Positions 15,940 through 24,577 of a DNA stretch of 35,486 nt are shown here, in pieces. Source of the stretch: Chloroflexota bacterium (lineage in GTDB: Bacteria; Chloroflexota; Anaerolineae; Aggregatilineales; Phototrophicaceae); NCBI GenBank assembly GCA_003242205.1, contig QGUR01000005.1, forward strand, positions 1 through 35,486, read 5' to 3'. Both the position numbers and the translations under genes were made by a program. Each line of letters opens with the position of its first letter. The first letter of the stretch is position 1. Under the pieces are notes generated by a model that saw only the letters and a list, made by a program, of their open reading frames with translations, was not told where the DNA came from and searched no databases.

Positions 15940-16125
15940 TTCAGCGATGACAGCGCGGCGCAACCAGACGACTGGCGCATCGCCTGCATGGCGCAATGAC
16001 CTTGCGCTGTAGAACGAAACGCCGCAGCGCACGACGTTGCAACCGTGTTTTGTTCGGTCCGGGTTTGATGCTGTGCGCTGGTCATTGTCATTACGCTCAA
16101 TTGCTCCCACATCCGGGCAATAGCG
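15940..16125 (-). ncRNA. Structured leader segment between the two ilv terminators (candidate RNA regulator)
   Basis: Minus-strand RNA with several strong complementarities. CAGCGCAC (16080-16073) pairs with GTGCGCTG (16032-16025). GCGCAA (16007-16002) pairs with TTGCGC (15996-15991). The word TTGCGCC occurs again at 15963-15957, offering a mutually exclusive partner for the same GCGCAA. CGCGCT (15956-15951) is complementary to part of the 3' arm of the terminator at 15880. I found no T-box sequence and no known riboswitch core. A frame ending in this region has V/L/I codons near its end but no ribosome-binding site. Function is inferred only from position and pairing. Confidence 0.4.
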
Positions 16126-16131
16126 ACAGGT

Positions 16132-16159
16132 AAAACAAAAAGCCCCCTGCTTGGGGGCT
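16132..16159 (-). terminator. Attenuator terminator of the ilv operon leader
   Basis: Stem AGCCCCC / GGGGGCT with a 5-nt loop, then TTTTTGTTTT on the minus strand. It lies 51 bases after the stop of the Leu/Ile/Val leader peptide. Its 5' arm and loop contain CCCAAGC, complementary to GCTTGGG just after the leader stop codon; that pairing would be the antiterminator. Confidence 0.88.
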
Positions 16160-16208
16160 ATTGCGGTCGATCTTCAGTCCGCATTCGTTTACCGTCTGCC
16201 ACCCAAGC
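16149..16208 (-). promoter_or_regulatory. Antiterminator pairing in the ilv leader
   Basis: GCTTGGG (16208-16202) lies directly after the leader-peptide stop and is a perfect 7-bp complement of CCCAAGC (16155-16149) in the terminator. A separate hairpin TGCGG...CCGCA sits between the two. Ribosome stalling on the BCAA codons would be expected to favour the antiterminator, by analogy with known leader-peptide attenuators. Confidence 0.6.
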
Positions 16209-16210
16209 CC

Positions 16211-16303
16211 TTATAACCCGCCGCTAATAAGGACGAGTACGACAAGTACGATAATAAGGCTCAGGCTGGCAATCGACTTCAGAGGTGCGGACGTCATTTT
16301 CAT
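16211..16303 (-). CDS. Branched-chain amino acid leader peptide (attenuation peptide)
   Basis: A 30-codon frame ATG to TAA. Its middle is LIIVLVVLVLI, eleven consecutive Leu/Ile/Val residues, preceded by SLS and followed by SGGL. All three amino acids made by the downstream operon are sensed in one run, like the ilv leader peptides of enterobacteria. A GGA-containing SD lies five bases before the ATG at 16303. A sigma70-like promoter is 30 bases further up and a terminator/antiterminator pair is downstream. Alternative reading: a tiny membrane peptide. The pure L/I/V composition, the position and the RNA hairpins favour a leader peptide. Confidence 0.85.
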   Translation of the reverse strand: MKMTSAPLKSIASLSLIIVLVVLVLISGGL

Positions 16304-16333
16304 ATCGTTCCGTCGCTCAAAATTACGCCATCA

Positions 16334-16362
16334 AGCGTAACGTTAATCCACAAGCGAGTCAA
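16334..16362 (-). promoter_or_regulatory. Probable promoter of the ilv-leu operon
   Basis: TTGACT (16362-16357), a 17-base spacer, then TACGCT (16339-16334) on the minus strand. The -35 is strong and the -10 weak. It would start transcription about 25 bases before the leader-peptide ATG. No terminator was seen between argH and this site, so some read-through from argGH is possible. Confidence 0.55.
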
Positions 16363-16438
16363 GAGTAGCACGAGGCATTTGCCCCATAAACGTAAAGTTC
16401 GTTAAACGTGCCTGTATTTCGTTGTGCAGAGCACACAA

Positions 16439-17818
16439 TCAGGTGCGATGGCGCTCCAGCCAGTCGCGCGCCGCTTCAATCTGCGCGGCGACGGCTTTGG
16501 GCGCTGTTCCACCTGCCGCCTTCCGGCGCGAAACCGAGACATCGAAATCGAACACGTCCACGACATCCGCCTCAAACAGGGGCGACAGCGCGGTGAGCGT
16601 TTCCAGAGGCAGTTGCGCCAGACCAATACCGCGCTCGGCTGCCTCCCGTACCGCCTGACCGACGACATGGTGCGCCTGCCGGAACGGAAGCCCTTTTCGC
16701 ACCAGATAATCGGCCAGATCAGTCGCCAGCATGTCGTCGGATAACGCCGCCCGCATGCGTTCGGGATTGAGTTGCAACGTCGTGACGATCGCGGTGATGA
16801 CCGGAAGAATGGCAGTCACCGTATCCACAGCATCGAAGACTGCCTCTTTGTCTTCCTGCAGGTCCTTGTTATAGCCGCTGGGCAACCCTTTGAGAGTTGT
16901 CAACAGGCCCGTCAACCGGCCAATCAGCCGCCCCGCCTTGCCGCGCGTGAGTTCCATTGGGTCGGCATTGCGCTTCTGTGGCATCAGGCTGGAGCCGGTG
17001 CTGTAACGATCGCTAAGCGTGATGAAGCCGAAGGCCGGATTGCTGTAGAGGATAACGTCCTCGGCGAAGCGGCTGAGATGCACGCCGAGCAGCGAGAGCG
17101 CAAATAACAGTTCTGCGGCGAAATCACGATCCGCCACCGCGTCCAGGCTGTTTTGACTACACGAAGGAAAGTTCAACGCCTGCGCCAGCGCCGCGCGGTC
17201 GATGTCTAACGGCGTGCCGGCCAGCGCGCCAGCGCCCAGCGGCGAAACCGCCGTCCGGCGTCGTGCGTCCGCCAGACGCTCGCGGTCGCGGGCCAGCATC
17301 CAGAAGTAACTCATCAGCCAGTGTCCGGCAGTGATCGGCTGCGCCGGTTGGAGATGGGTATACCCCGGCATGACTGTATGGAGATGGGCCTCAGCCTGAC
17401 CCGTCAGCGCGACCTGAAGTTGCTCCACATGCCCGCTAATCCGGTCAATCGCGTCGATCACCCAGAGGCGAAAATCAGTTGCCACCTGATCGTTGCGGCT
17501 TCTGCCGGTATGGAGCTTGCCACCCGCCGGCCCCACGAGTTCGACCAGACGCCGCTCGACCGCCGTATGAATGTCCTCATCGCCCGGTCGATAAACGAAA
17601 GTTTCGGTTTCAAATTCGCCACGGATGTTCTGCAGCGCCGCCACAATCTGACTGGCCTCATCGGCAGTCAGCACGCCCGCCGCTTCGAGCGCTCGCGCAT
17701 AGGCGATGCTGCCGGCAATGTCCTGCAACGCCATGCGCCGGTCGTATGGCAGGCTGTCATTCAGCCGGCGCAGATCATCGTCGGTTGGTTCGCTAAAGCG
17801 CCCACCCCATAAAGTCAT
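16439..17818 (-). CDS. argH: Argininosuccinate lyase
   Basis: Splits argininosuccinate into arginine and fumarate. 459 residues. Fumarase/aspartase superfamily signature GSSLMPQKRNADPMEL; LHTGRSRNDQVATDFRLW, TVMPGYTHLQPAQPITAGHW and SPLGAGALAGTP are all ArgH-specific. The start ATG 17818 has AAGGA seven bases upstream; the open frame extends ten codons further without support. It lies 51 bases downstream of argG. Confidence 0.96.
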   Translation of the reverse strand: MTLWGGRFSEPTDDDLRRLNDSLPYDRRMALQDIAGSIAYARALEAAGVLTADEASQIVAALQNIRGEFETETFVYRPGDEDIHTAVERRLVELVGPAGGKLHTGRSRNDQVATDFRLWVIDAIDRISGHVEQLQVALTGQAEAHLHTVMPGYTHLQPAQPITAGHWLMSYFWMLARDRERLADARRRTAVSPLGAGALAGTPLDIDRAALAQALNFPSCSQNSLDAVADRDFAAELLFALSLLGVHLSRFAEDVILYSNPAFGFITLSDRYSTGSSLMPQKRNADPMELTRGKAGRLIGRLTGLLTTLKGLPSGYNKDLQEDKEAVFDAVDTVTAILPVITAIVTTLQLNPERMRAALSDDMLATDLADYLVRKGLPFRQAHHVVGQAVREAAERGIGLAQLPLETLTALSPLFEADVVDVFDFDVSVSRRKAAGGTAPKAVAAQIEAARDWLERHRT

Positions 17819-17869
17819 CGATGTTTCCTTCGCAATGCCACCACCCAAAAGCGAGACGGCAGACGGGCC

Positions 17870-19132
17870 CTAATCCCGCTTGAATTTGCTGTAATCCGGC
17901 TGGCGATAGCGGCTCTTGCCACCACCGTCAATCATCAGCAGCGCTTCAACCTTGCTCGGCAGGCCAAAAAGCTGGATGAATCCTTCGGCATCCTTCTGGT
18001 TATACACATCTTCTTCGCCGAAGGAGGCATAGTCCTCGCGATACAGGCTGTACGGGCTCTTGCGCCCGGCGATGATCACATTGCCTTTATAAAGCTTCAG
18101 CCGTACCGTGCCGGTTACATTTTCCTGCGTCACCTGAACGAAAGCGTCGAGCGCCTCGCGCAGCCGGGTATACCACAGGCCGTTATAGACCAGCTCGGCG
18201 TACTTGACAGCCAGAATGTCCTTATAGTGCATCGTGTGCTTGTCGAGGCAGATGCTTTCCAGCGCCTGATGCGCGCGGCGCAGCACCGTGCCCGCCGGCG
18301 TTTCATAAACGCCGCGGCTTTTCATGCCAACCAGCCGGTTCTCGACCATATCGACACGCCCGACGCCGTGCGCGCCCGCCAGCTTGTTCAGGCGTGTAAA
18401 CAACTCAACCGGCGACAGCGTTTCGCCATCCAGACTGACCGGAATGCCTTTTTCAAACCCGATTTCGATATAAACGGGGGTATCCGGCGCGGTTTCGGGG
18501 CTGACCGACAACTGGAACATATCCTCTTCCGGCTCGTTCCACGGGTTTTCAAGCGGCCCGCCCTCGTGGCTGAGGTGGAAAATGTTGCGGTCGCGGCTAT
18601 AGATCGACTTGCGCGTGTGGCGCACCGGCACGTTGAACTCTTCCGCATAGGCCAGCGCATCTTCGCGGCTGCGAATGTCCCACTCGCGCCAGGGCGCAAT
18701 CACCTTGAGCTTGGGATTGAGCGCCATGACCGTCACTTCAAAGCGCACCTGATCGTTGCCCTTGCCCGTGCAGCCATGCGCGACGCCGTCCGCGCCTTCA
18801 ATCTCGGCGATATCGACGAGGTGCTTGGCGATCAGCGGGCGCGCGAACGACGTTCCAAGCAGATATTCACGCTCATATACTGCGCCTGCCTGCAGCGTGG
18901 GGAAAACGAAATCCGTCAGAAATTCCTCGCGCAGGTCGCGAATATACAGCTTGCTCGCGCCCGTTTTCAGCGCCTTCTCTTCAAGCCCGTCCAGCTCTTC
19001 TTCCTGGCCGAGATCGGCACAGAAGCATACAACTTCGCAGCCGTAATTGTTTTTCAGCCAGGGGACAATAATTGAGGTATCGAGGCCGCCGCTGTACGCG
19101 AGAACGACCTTTTTCAGGGTAGTGTTCGCCAT
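17870..19132 (-). CDS. argG: Argininosuccinate synthase
   Basis: ATP-dependent ligation of citrulline and aspartate. 420 residues from the chosen start. N-terminal ATP P-loop VVLAYSGGLDTSIIVPWL; AHGCTGKGNDQVRFE; APWREWDIRSREDALAYAEE; the SIYSRDRNIFHLSHEGG and NRLVGMKSRGVYETPAGT segments. The start ATG 19132 is ten bases after AAGGA; ATGs further upstream add unsupported residues. A -10-like TATGAT lies at 19178-19173 but I could not place a -35. It is divergent from the downstream plus-strand oxidoreductase. Confidence 0.96.
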   Translation of the reverse strand: MANTTLKKVVLAYSGGLDTSIIVPWLKNNYGCEVVCFCADLGQEEELDGLEEKALKTGASKLYIRDLREEFLTDFVFPTLQAGAVYEREYLLGTSFARPLIAKHLVDIAEIEGADGVAHGCTGKGNDQVRFEVTVMALNPKLKVIAPWREWDIRSREDALAYAEEFNVPVRHTRKSIYSRDRNIFHLSHEGGPLENPWNEPEEDMFQLSVSPETAPDTPVYIEIGFEKGIPVSLDGETLSPVELFTRLNKLAGAHGVGRVDMVENRLVGMKSRGVYETPAGTVLRRAHQALESICLDKHTMHYKDILAVKYAELVYNGLWYTRLREALDAFVQVTQENVTGTVRLKLYKGNVIIAGRKSPYSLYREDYASFGEEDVYNQKDAEGFIQLFGLPSKVEALLMIDGGGKSRYRQPDYSKFKRD

Positions 19133-19346
19133 GGGAACCGGTTCCTTCATGCTGCTGAGGAGATGGCGGCTAATCATACCGCAACTTTTGACCGGCGGTG
19201 ATAGTGAATTGCGCCAAGTCTCTCCGTCATTCCGGCCCCCCGGAAGACGCTGGAATGCCCGCCTCCGGCAGCGGGCGCAAAGCGGGCGGATCGTTTAAAA
19301 TCCACCTCATGGTGACGCGGAGCTAGTGCACAGGAGCCGAGACACA

Positions 19347-20468
19347 ATGAAGCGTCTGCGTATGGGGATCATTGGCTGTGGCGTGATCGCGCAAGTCATG
19401 CATTTGCCCTACATGCGAGACTACGACGAATATTTTGAAATCGTTGCCATTGCCGATATTTCAAAGCCAACGCTTGACGCAGTTGGCGATCATTACCGCA
19501 TTGCCCATCGTTATACCGACTGGCGCGACCTGCTGGCGCGCGAGGACATTGACGCAGTTGGAATCTTTCACGCCGGCTCGCACCGCGATACGGTGATCGC
19601 GGCGCTTGAGGCCGGAAAGGACGTCTTTTGCGAGAAGCCACTGGCGTGGAACGTGCGCGAAGCTCGCGAAATCGCCGAACGCGCGCAACAGAGCGACCGC
19701 ATTCTCCAGATGGCCTATCACAAGCTGTACGACCCGGGCTTCCTGTATGCAAAGGAACATCTCGACAAAATGCAGGACGTCGGCTTTGGCCGCATTACCG
19801 TCTTGCATCCACTGAACGAGTTTGGCCTTTCCCCCTATCGCATCCGCCGCGGCGACGGCCGCATTGAAGAGGGCCATGTTGAACCGCCATCATGGGAAGA
19901 GTCGGTAGCCGGCGGACTGGCCGGTCTGGCAGGCGGGTCACTTGCGCCATTGGTCGATGAAGCGCTTGGCCCGGAGCGTAAAGACAACCCGCGCCTGCGT
20001 CTGGGCTATGGCCTTATCACGGTCAGCCTTATCCATCAGGTGTACATGCTGTATGGTTTCCTCGGCGCGCCTAGCCGGGTCGTTCACACGGAAATCTGGC
20101 GCGACGGCCAATCCATACACAGCGTCGTCGAGTACCCGAATGACCTGCGCGTGACGCTGGACTGGCACTACCTGTCTCACATTAAGGATTATCGCGAAGA
20201 GTACGCCTTCTTCGGCAACCATGACCGCGTGATCATGCAACTGCCCTCGCCTTACTTCAGGAATTTCCCCAGCCCGGTCATCGTTCAGGGCGGCGAAGGA
20301 GAGCTTTCATGGGAAAAACGCGTGATCGTCTCCTATGACGAGGCATTCCGGCGCGAGTTGATGGCGTTTTACGACAATGTCGTCAACCGGCGTAAGCCCA
20401 GAACCTCCGTCGAGGACGCGCTCCAGCACATGCAGTTTATTCAGCAGTTAATCGACGCCGCCCGATAG
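19347..20468 (+). CDS. Gfo/Idh/MocA-family NAD(P)-dependent oxidoreductase
   Basis: A 373-residue oxidoreductase. The N-terminal Rossmann fold has MGIIGCGVIAQVMHLP and VAIADIS; the family's EKPLAWN motif (the conserved Lys-Pro of the active site) is near residue 98. The C-terminal alpha/beta domain carries the substrate site. ATG 19347 is preceded by CAGGAG ten bases upstream; a GTG at 19326 is in frame but lies upstream of that SD. The substrate is probably a sugar, inositol or related polyol; the sequence does not tell which. It is a single gene, with a terminator hairpin 22 bases after its stop. Confidence 0.88.
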   Translation: MKRLRMGIIGCGVIAQVMHLPYMRDYDEYFEIVAIADISKPTLDAVGDHYRIAHRYTDWRDLLAREDIDAVGIFHAGSHRDTVIAALEAGKDVFCEKPLAWNVREAREIAERAQQSDRILQMAYHKLYDPGFLYAKEHLDKMQDVGFGRITVLHPLNEFGLSPYRIRRGDGRIEEGHVEPPSWEESVAGGLAGLAGGSLAPLVDEALGPERKDNPRLRLGYGLITVSLIHQVYMLYGFLGAPSRVVHTEIWRDGQSIHSVVEYPNDLRVTLDWHYLSHIKDYREEYAFFGNHDRVIMQLPSPYFRNFPSPVIVQGGEGELSWEKRVIVSYDEAFRRELMAFYDNVVNRRKPRTSVEDALQHMQFIQQLIDAAR

Positions 20469-20490
20469 GACAATCCGGCATACAAAGCGA

Positions 20491-20517
20491 AAGGGCCGTC
20501 CACTGGAGACGGCCCTT
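20491..20517. terminator. Shared hairpin terminator between convergent genes
   Basis: Perfect 10-bp stem AAGGGCCGTC / GACGGCCCTT with a 7-nt loop, placed between the stops of the plus-strand oxidoreductase and minus-strand acs. The U-run is short in both directions (TTCTC on plus, TTTCG on minus), so it may act bidirectionally but not strongly. Confidence 0.65.
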
Positions 20518-20546
20518 CTCAATGCAAACCCGCGAGGAGCGATTAT

Positions 20547-22454
20547 TCATTCTTCCAGCGTGCTCAGGTCGCCTTCGGGCATGCCGAGCGCCCGCGCGCG
20601 CAGAACGCGCCGCATGATCTTGCCCGAACGCGTCTTGGGCAGCGTGTCGGTAAATTCGATCTTGGCCGGGACCGCAATCGGCCCGACTTCGTGACGGATG
20701 TGCTCTTTCAGTTCTTCACGAAGCCGGTCGCTTGGCTGGTAGCCAGAGCGCAGGATGCAGTAGGCGTAGATTACATTGCCACGAACCTGATCGGGCACGC
20801 CGATCACCGCCGCTTCCGCGACCGCCTCGTGGCTGACAAGCCCTGATTCAATCTCGGCTGTGCCGAGGCGATAGCCGCTGACCTTGATCACGTCATCGTT
20901 CCGGCCAATGACCCAGATGTAGCCGTCCTCATCCTTGCGCGCCGAGTCGCCGGTCAGATACCAGCCCTTATCCGCATACTGGCTCCAGTATTGCTGCACA
21001 TAGCGATCGGGGTCGCCGTATACGGTACGCAGCATACCGGGCCACGGCTGTTTGACGACGAGATTACCGTCCACGCCCGGCGGGCATGGCACGCCTTGAT
21101 CGTCAACCACGTCCACATCGATACCCGGTAGCGGCCGGGTCGCGCTGCCGGGCTTGAGCGCAACCGAAGGCACAGGACTGATCATGAAACCGCCGGTTTC
21201 CGTCTGCCACCAGGTATCCATGATGGGGCAGCGCTCTTTCCCGATCACGCGGTAATACCAGCGCCAGGCTTCGGGATTGATCGGCTCGCCGACCGAGCCA
21301 AGCAGACGCAGGCTGCTGAGGTTGTGCCGGTTCGGCCAGGCGTCGCCAAAACGCATCAGGCCGCGAATGGCTGTAGGCGCGGTATAGAGGATGGTGATGC
21401 CGTATTCCTCGATCAGCCGCCACCAGCGATTGGGATACGGATAGGCCGGCGCGCCTTCGTAGAGCAGGCTGGTCGCGCCGAGGATCAGGGGGCCATAAAC
21501 GATGTAGCTGTGGCCAGTAATCCAGCCGGGGTCGGCAGCGCACCAGTAACGATCTTCGTCCTTGATGTCAAAGACCCACTGGAGCGTGCTCGAAACGTAA
21601 ACCTGATACCCGCCGTGCGTGTGCAGCACGCCCTTCGGTTTGCCGGTGGTCCCGCTGGTATAGAGAATAAACAACGGGTCTTCGGCGTCCATCACTTCCG
21701 ATTCGCAATTGGGGCTGGCGATGGGCAGGCTCATCAGGTCGTGATACCAGTAATCACGGCCCTGCTCCATGTGGATTTCGTGGCCAGTGCGCTTGACGAC
21801 GATGACCGTCTCGATGACCGGTGAGCGCTTCACCGCCTCGTCGGCGATATCCTTCAGGCGGACGATATTGCCGCGCAGCCAGGCGCCATCCGACGTAATC
21901 AGCAGACGGCTCTGCGCGTCCTCAATGCGATCCGCGATGGCCTGCTCGGAGAATCCGCCATAAATGACGCTGTGAATGGCGCCGATTTTGGCGCAGGCCA
22001 GCATGGCGATGATGAGCTCCGGCGTGCGGCCCATGTAGATGGTCACGCGGTCGCCCTTTTTGACGCCCATGCTCCGCAGCACGTTGGCGAACTTGTTGGT
22101 TTCCTTCCACAGCCGCCAGTAGGAATACGAGCGCTGGTCACCCGGCTCACCTTCGAAGATGAGCGCGACCTTGTTCTTGCGCCAGGTCTTTACATGGCGG
22201 TCGAGGGCGTTGTAAACAATGTTGGTCTTCGCGCCGACAAACCACTTGAAGAACGGGGCCTGGCTGCGATCCAGAACCCGGTCCCACTTCTGAAACCAGT
22301 GCAGCTTCTCCGCCTGTTTGGCCCAAAACTCTTCCAGATTCTGCTGCGCCTCGGCATACAGCGCTTCGTAGTCCTGCACGTACGCGTTGCGGACGATTTC
22401 CTCATCCGGCATGTACAATTCGCTGGTTACCGGCGCAAAAGCTTCATCAACCAT
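20547..22454 (-). CDS. acs: Acetyl-CoA synthetase, AMP-forming
   Basis: Activates acetate to acetyl-CoA through acetyl-AMP. 635 residues, the usual Acs length. The ANL-superfamily P-loop-like FILYTSGTTGKPKGVLHTHGGY, DTWWQTETGGFMI, WYLTGDSARKDEDGYIWVIGRNDDVIKVSGYRLGTAEIE and the C-terminal LPKTRSGKIMRR are all present. The Lys of the last motif (about residue 612) is the residue that in other bacteria is acetylated by Pat-type GNATs to switch Acs off. The tryptophan-rich DTWWQTETGG motif fits acetate specificity. The start ATG 22454 has AGGAG nine bases upstream. Confidence 0.97.
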   Translation of the reverse strand: MVDEAFAPVTSELYMPDEEIVRNAYVQDYEALYAEAQQNLEEFWAKQAEKLHWFQKWDRVLDRSQAPFFKWFVGAKTNIVYNALDRHVKTWRKNKVALIFEGEPGDQRSYSYWRLWKETNKFANVLRSMGVKKGDRVTIYMGRTPELIIAMLACAKIGAIHSVIYGGFSEQAIADRIEDAQSRLLITSDGAWLRGNIVRLKDIADEAVKRSPVIETVIVVKRTGHEIHMEQGRDYWYHDLMSLPIASPNCESEVMDAEDPLFILYTSGTTGKPKGVLHTHGGYQVYVSSTLQWVFDIKDEDRYWCAADPGWITGHSYIVYGPLILGATSLLYEGAPAYPYPNRWWRLIEEYGITILYTAPTAIRGLMRFGDAWPNRHNLSSLRLLGSVGEPINPEAWRWYYRVIGKERCPIMDTWWQTETGGFMISPVPSVALKPGSATRPLPGIDVDVVDDQGVPCPPGVDGNLVVKQPWPGMLRTVYGDPDRYVQQYWSQYADKGWYLTGDSARKDEDGYIWVIGRNDDVIKVSGYRLGTAEIESGLVSHEAVAEAAVIGVPDQVRGNVIYAYCILRSGYQPSDRLREELKEHIRHEVGPIAVPAKIEFTDTLPKTRSGKIMRRVLRARALGMPEGDLSTLEE

Positions 22455-22582
22455 TTTGAATTGCTCCTAAACACAAAAAATGTCGTTCACCACCGCCCGC
22501 CAGGAGGCATCTCGCAAAAACGAGCCGCTCAGGGTGCGTTATGCCTTCGATTATAGTCGAAAACCGGGGCGGGCCGCACGTT

Positions 22583-24577
22583 TCACGCCCGGTTCGATGC
22601 ATAAAACGCCTCGTCTTCCTCGCGGGCGATGCGCTGGCCCTCGGCGACGTTAACGCGGGTGAGCAGAAAACCGCCGATCAGGAAAAAGACGATCAGGCTG
22701 GCCACAGCGGGCCGGCTGCTCCCCGTCAGCGCGACGACCACAGCGAAGACCAGCGGGCCAAGCACCGCTGAGAATTTCTCCATAATGCCGTACAGGCCAA
22801 AGAATTCGCCGCTTTTGCTTGCCGGAGACATGCTGGCATACAGGCTGCGGCTGAGCGCCTGGCTACCGCCCTGCACCATCGCCACCATCCACGCCAGAAA
22901 CCAGAACTCGATACTGGAGTCGATGAAAAAGCCCCAGACCGCCACCACCGAATAGACCAGCAGCGACAGCAGAATGCTGCGGCGCGTGTCGAACAGGACA
23001 GCGAAGCGCGAAAAGAGGCGCGGCCCTGTCAGCCATGCGAAGGCGACGCCGACGACCTCGACCAGCACAATCAGGCCGAGAATCGCCGGCAGGCTGCTCT
23101 TGCGCACCGGAGGCAGAGTCACACTTTCGACAACCACGCGCGTCCCAGTCGACGCCTGGTTCGCAGCGCCCGTATTGATGATCGTTAACGTATGCGCGCC
23201 CGGCGCATCCGCGTGCAGTTCGCGTCGCAACCCGTAGCGCGGCGTTTCGCTATAGCTGTCGACAAGCAGCGGCTCTCCATCTTCCAGCACCGGCTGGCCG
23301 TCGATCTCAGCTCTCCAGATGCCGCCATCCGGCCCGGCGCTATAGACGATTTCCGTCTCCTGCCCGGTGAACGCGAATTCAAACCGGTCATCGGCGGCGG
23401 TCGATACCAGCACCGGCACGTCTTCAGGCTGGTCAACCAGCGCCGCCGGAATGGCGTCCTGCTGCCACTCGCCGCCTGCTATCAACGCGGGATGGCCGAC
23501 CGGATAAAAGCCGGTTTCATTCGGTTCGACCGCGGCATAAGCCGGGCTGGGCGTGCCCGTCACGGCTGCGGGCAATAACAATTTTGCCCCAATGCCGACC
23601 AGCGGCAGCATGACGATGTTATAGACAATGAAAGCCAGAAAGAACGGACGTCGCGGGCTGTCGCCGGGAAGCCGGCCAAAGATCAAGCTGTACGGGATAC
23701 CGACGAATTGGACGAGCAGCAGCGCCAGAATCAGTTCCACAGCGCCGAACCCCAGTTCGGCCCCGTAGATCGCGGCCAGGCCGATGATCGTGCCGATGGC
23801 GTCGCTATAGATGAGAAAAGCCAGCAGATATTTGAAGAGCTCGCGGTAACGCTGTATGTCGCGCAGAGTACGTATCAACCGCCGGATACTGATTCCGACC
23901 AGCGTTTGCCCCCGCGCGAGCGGCGCGGTCGCCGTCTCCGGCTCCGGCACTTGAGTCAGAATGGGAATGGAGAACACCGCCCACCAGATCGCCACGCTGA
24001 GGAATGACAGCCGCGCACCCAGCGTGCCGGGCCACAGTTGCAGCATCACCACATTGATGGCCAGCAAAATGCCCCCACCCAGATAGCCCATGGCATAGCC
24101 CCGCGCCGACACCGCATCGCGGTCTTCCGGGCGAGCGACATGCGGCAGCAGCGCGTCGTAAAACGTATTGGCGGAAACGAAGCCGATGCGCCCGACGATA
24201 AACAGGGCAGAGGCCAGCAACCAGTCGCCGCGCTGCACCAGCACGAGCAACCCGGTGCCTAAAATGCCAAGGCCGGTGAAGATGGCCAGAAACCGCTTTT
24301 TACCGCGCATGACATCCGAAATCGTGCCGAGGATCGGCGACAGGAATGCGCTGATGAGCAGCGCCACGCTCAGCGTCACGCTCCAGTATGCGGTAGCGAC
24401 GGCTTCACTAGGCAGCGTCGCCCCCGCTACCTGGCTGTAATAAACCGGAAGCACGGCGGCGAGGATGGTAGTGGCAAAAGCCGAATTGGCCCAATCGTAG
24501 AGCACCCATGCGCGCACCCGTCGCCGGTAGGCTCCACCATCCCGCGCAGACTGTGATACGACCACTGCCCCTGTCAT
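22583..24577 (-). CDS. MFS transporter, UMF1/Atg22-like, with inserted extracytoplasmic domain
   Basis: About 664 residues, far above the roughly 430-470 usual for the family. The signature RAWVLYDWANSAFATTI opens TM1, and later VYSVVAVWGFFI-type and LAWMVAMVQGGSQALSRSLYA segments match UMF1 transporters. Between TM8 and the usual TM9 there is an insertion: one extra TM (PFFLAFIVYNIVMLPLVGIG), about 155 beta-rich residues (DNA about 23096-23569), and another extra TM. By the positive-inside rule the inserted domain faces outside. It has a lectin/CBM-like pattern (FTGQETEIVYSAGPDGGIW, DG, VDSYSETP, PGAHTLTI). I chose ATG 24577 because the 19 codons upstream are poor in GC third positions; an ATG at 24634 is possible. 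Confidence 0.8.
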   Translation of the reverse strand: MTGAVVVSQSARDGGAYRRRVRAWVLYDWANSAFATTILAAVLPVYYSQVAGATLPSEAVATAYWSVTLSVALLISAFLSPILGTISDVMRGKKRFLAIFTGLGILGTGLLVLVQRGDWLLASALFIVGRIGFVSANTFYDALLPHVARPEDRDAVSARGYAMGYLGGGILLAINVVMLQLWPGTLGARLSFLSVAIWWAVFSIPILTQVPEPETATAPLARGQTLVGISIRRLIRTLRDIQRYRELFKYLLAFLIYSDAIGTIIGLAAIYGAELGFGAVELILALLLVQFVGIPYSLIFGRLPGDSPRRPFFLAFIVYNIVMLPLVGIGAKLLLPAAVTGTPSPAYAAVEPNETGFYPVGHPALIAGGEWQQDAIPAALVDQPEDVPVLVSTAADDRFEFAFTGQETEIVYSAGPDGGIWRAEIDGQPVLEDGEPLLVDSYSETPRYGLRRELHADAPGAHTLTIINTGAANQASTGTRVVVESVTLPPVRKSSLPAILGLIVLVEVVGVAFAWLTGPRLFSRFAVLFDTRRSILLSLLVYSVVAVWGFFIDSSIEFWFLAWMVAMVQGGSQALSRSLYASMSPASKSGEFFGLYGIMEKFSAVLGPLVFAVVVALTGSSRPAVASLIVFFLIGGFLLTRVNVAEGQRIAREEDEAFYASNRA

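Noticed and set aside
15828..16112. A 94-codon minus-strand frame upstream of ilvE as a real small protein
   Set aside because: It runs through the whole terminator hairpin, has no good SD and no domain; better read as part of the RNA leader.
15940..16125. A T-box riboswitch in the second half of the ilv leader
   Set aside because: UGG and CCGCG words occur (TCTGGTTGCGCCGCG) but with the wrong spacing, and there is no AGGGTGGNACCGCG box or specifier-loop AGTA motif.
16365..16438. A terminator directly after argH
   Set aside because: Only a weak TTGTG/CACAA hairpin without a U-run is present; not convincing.
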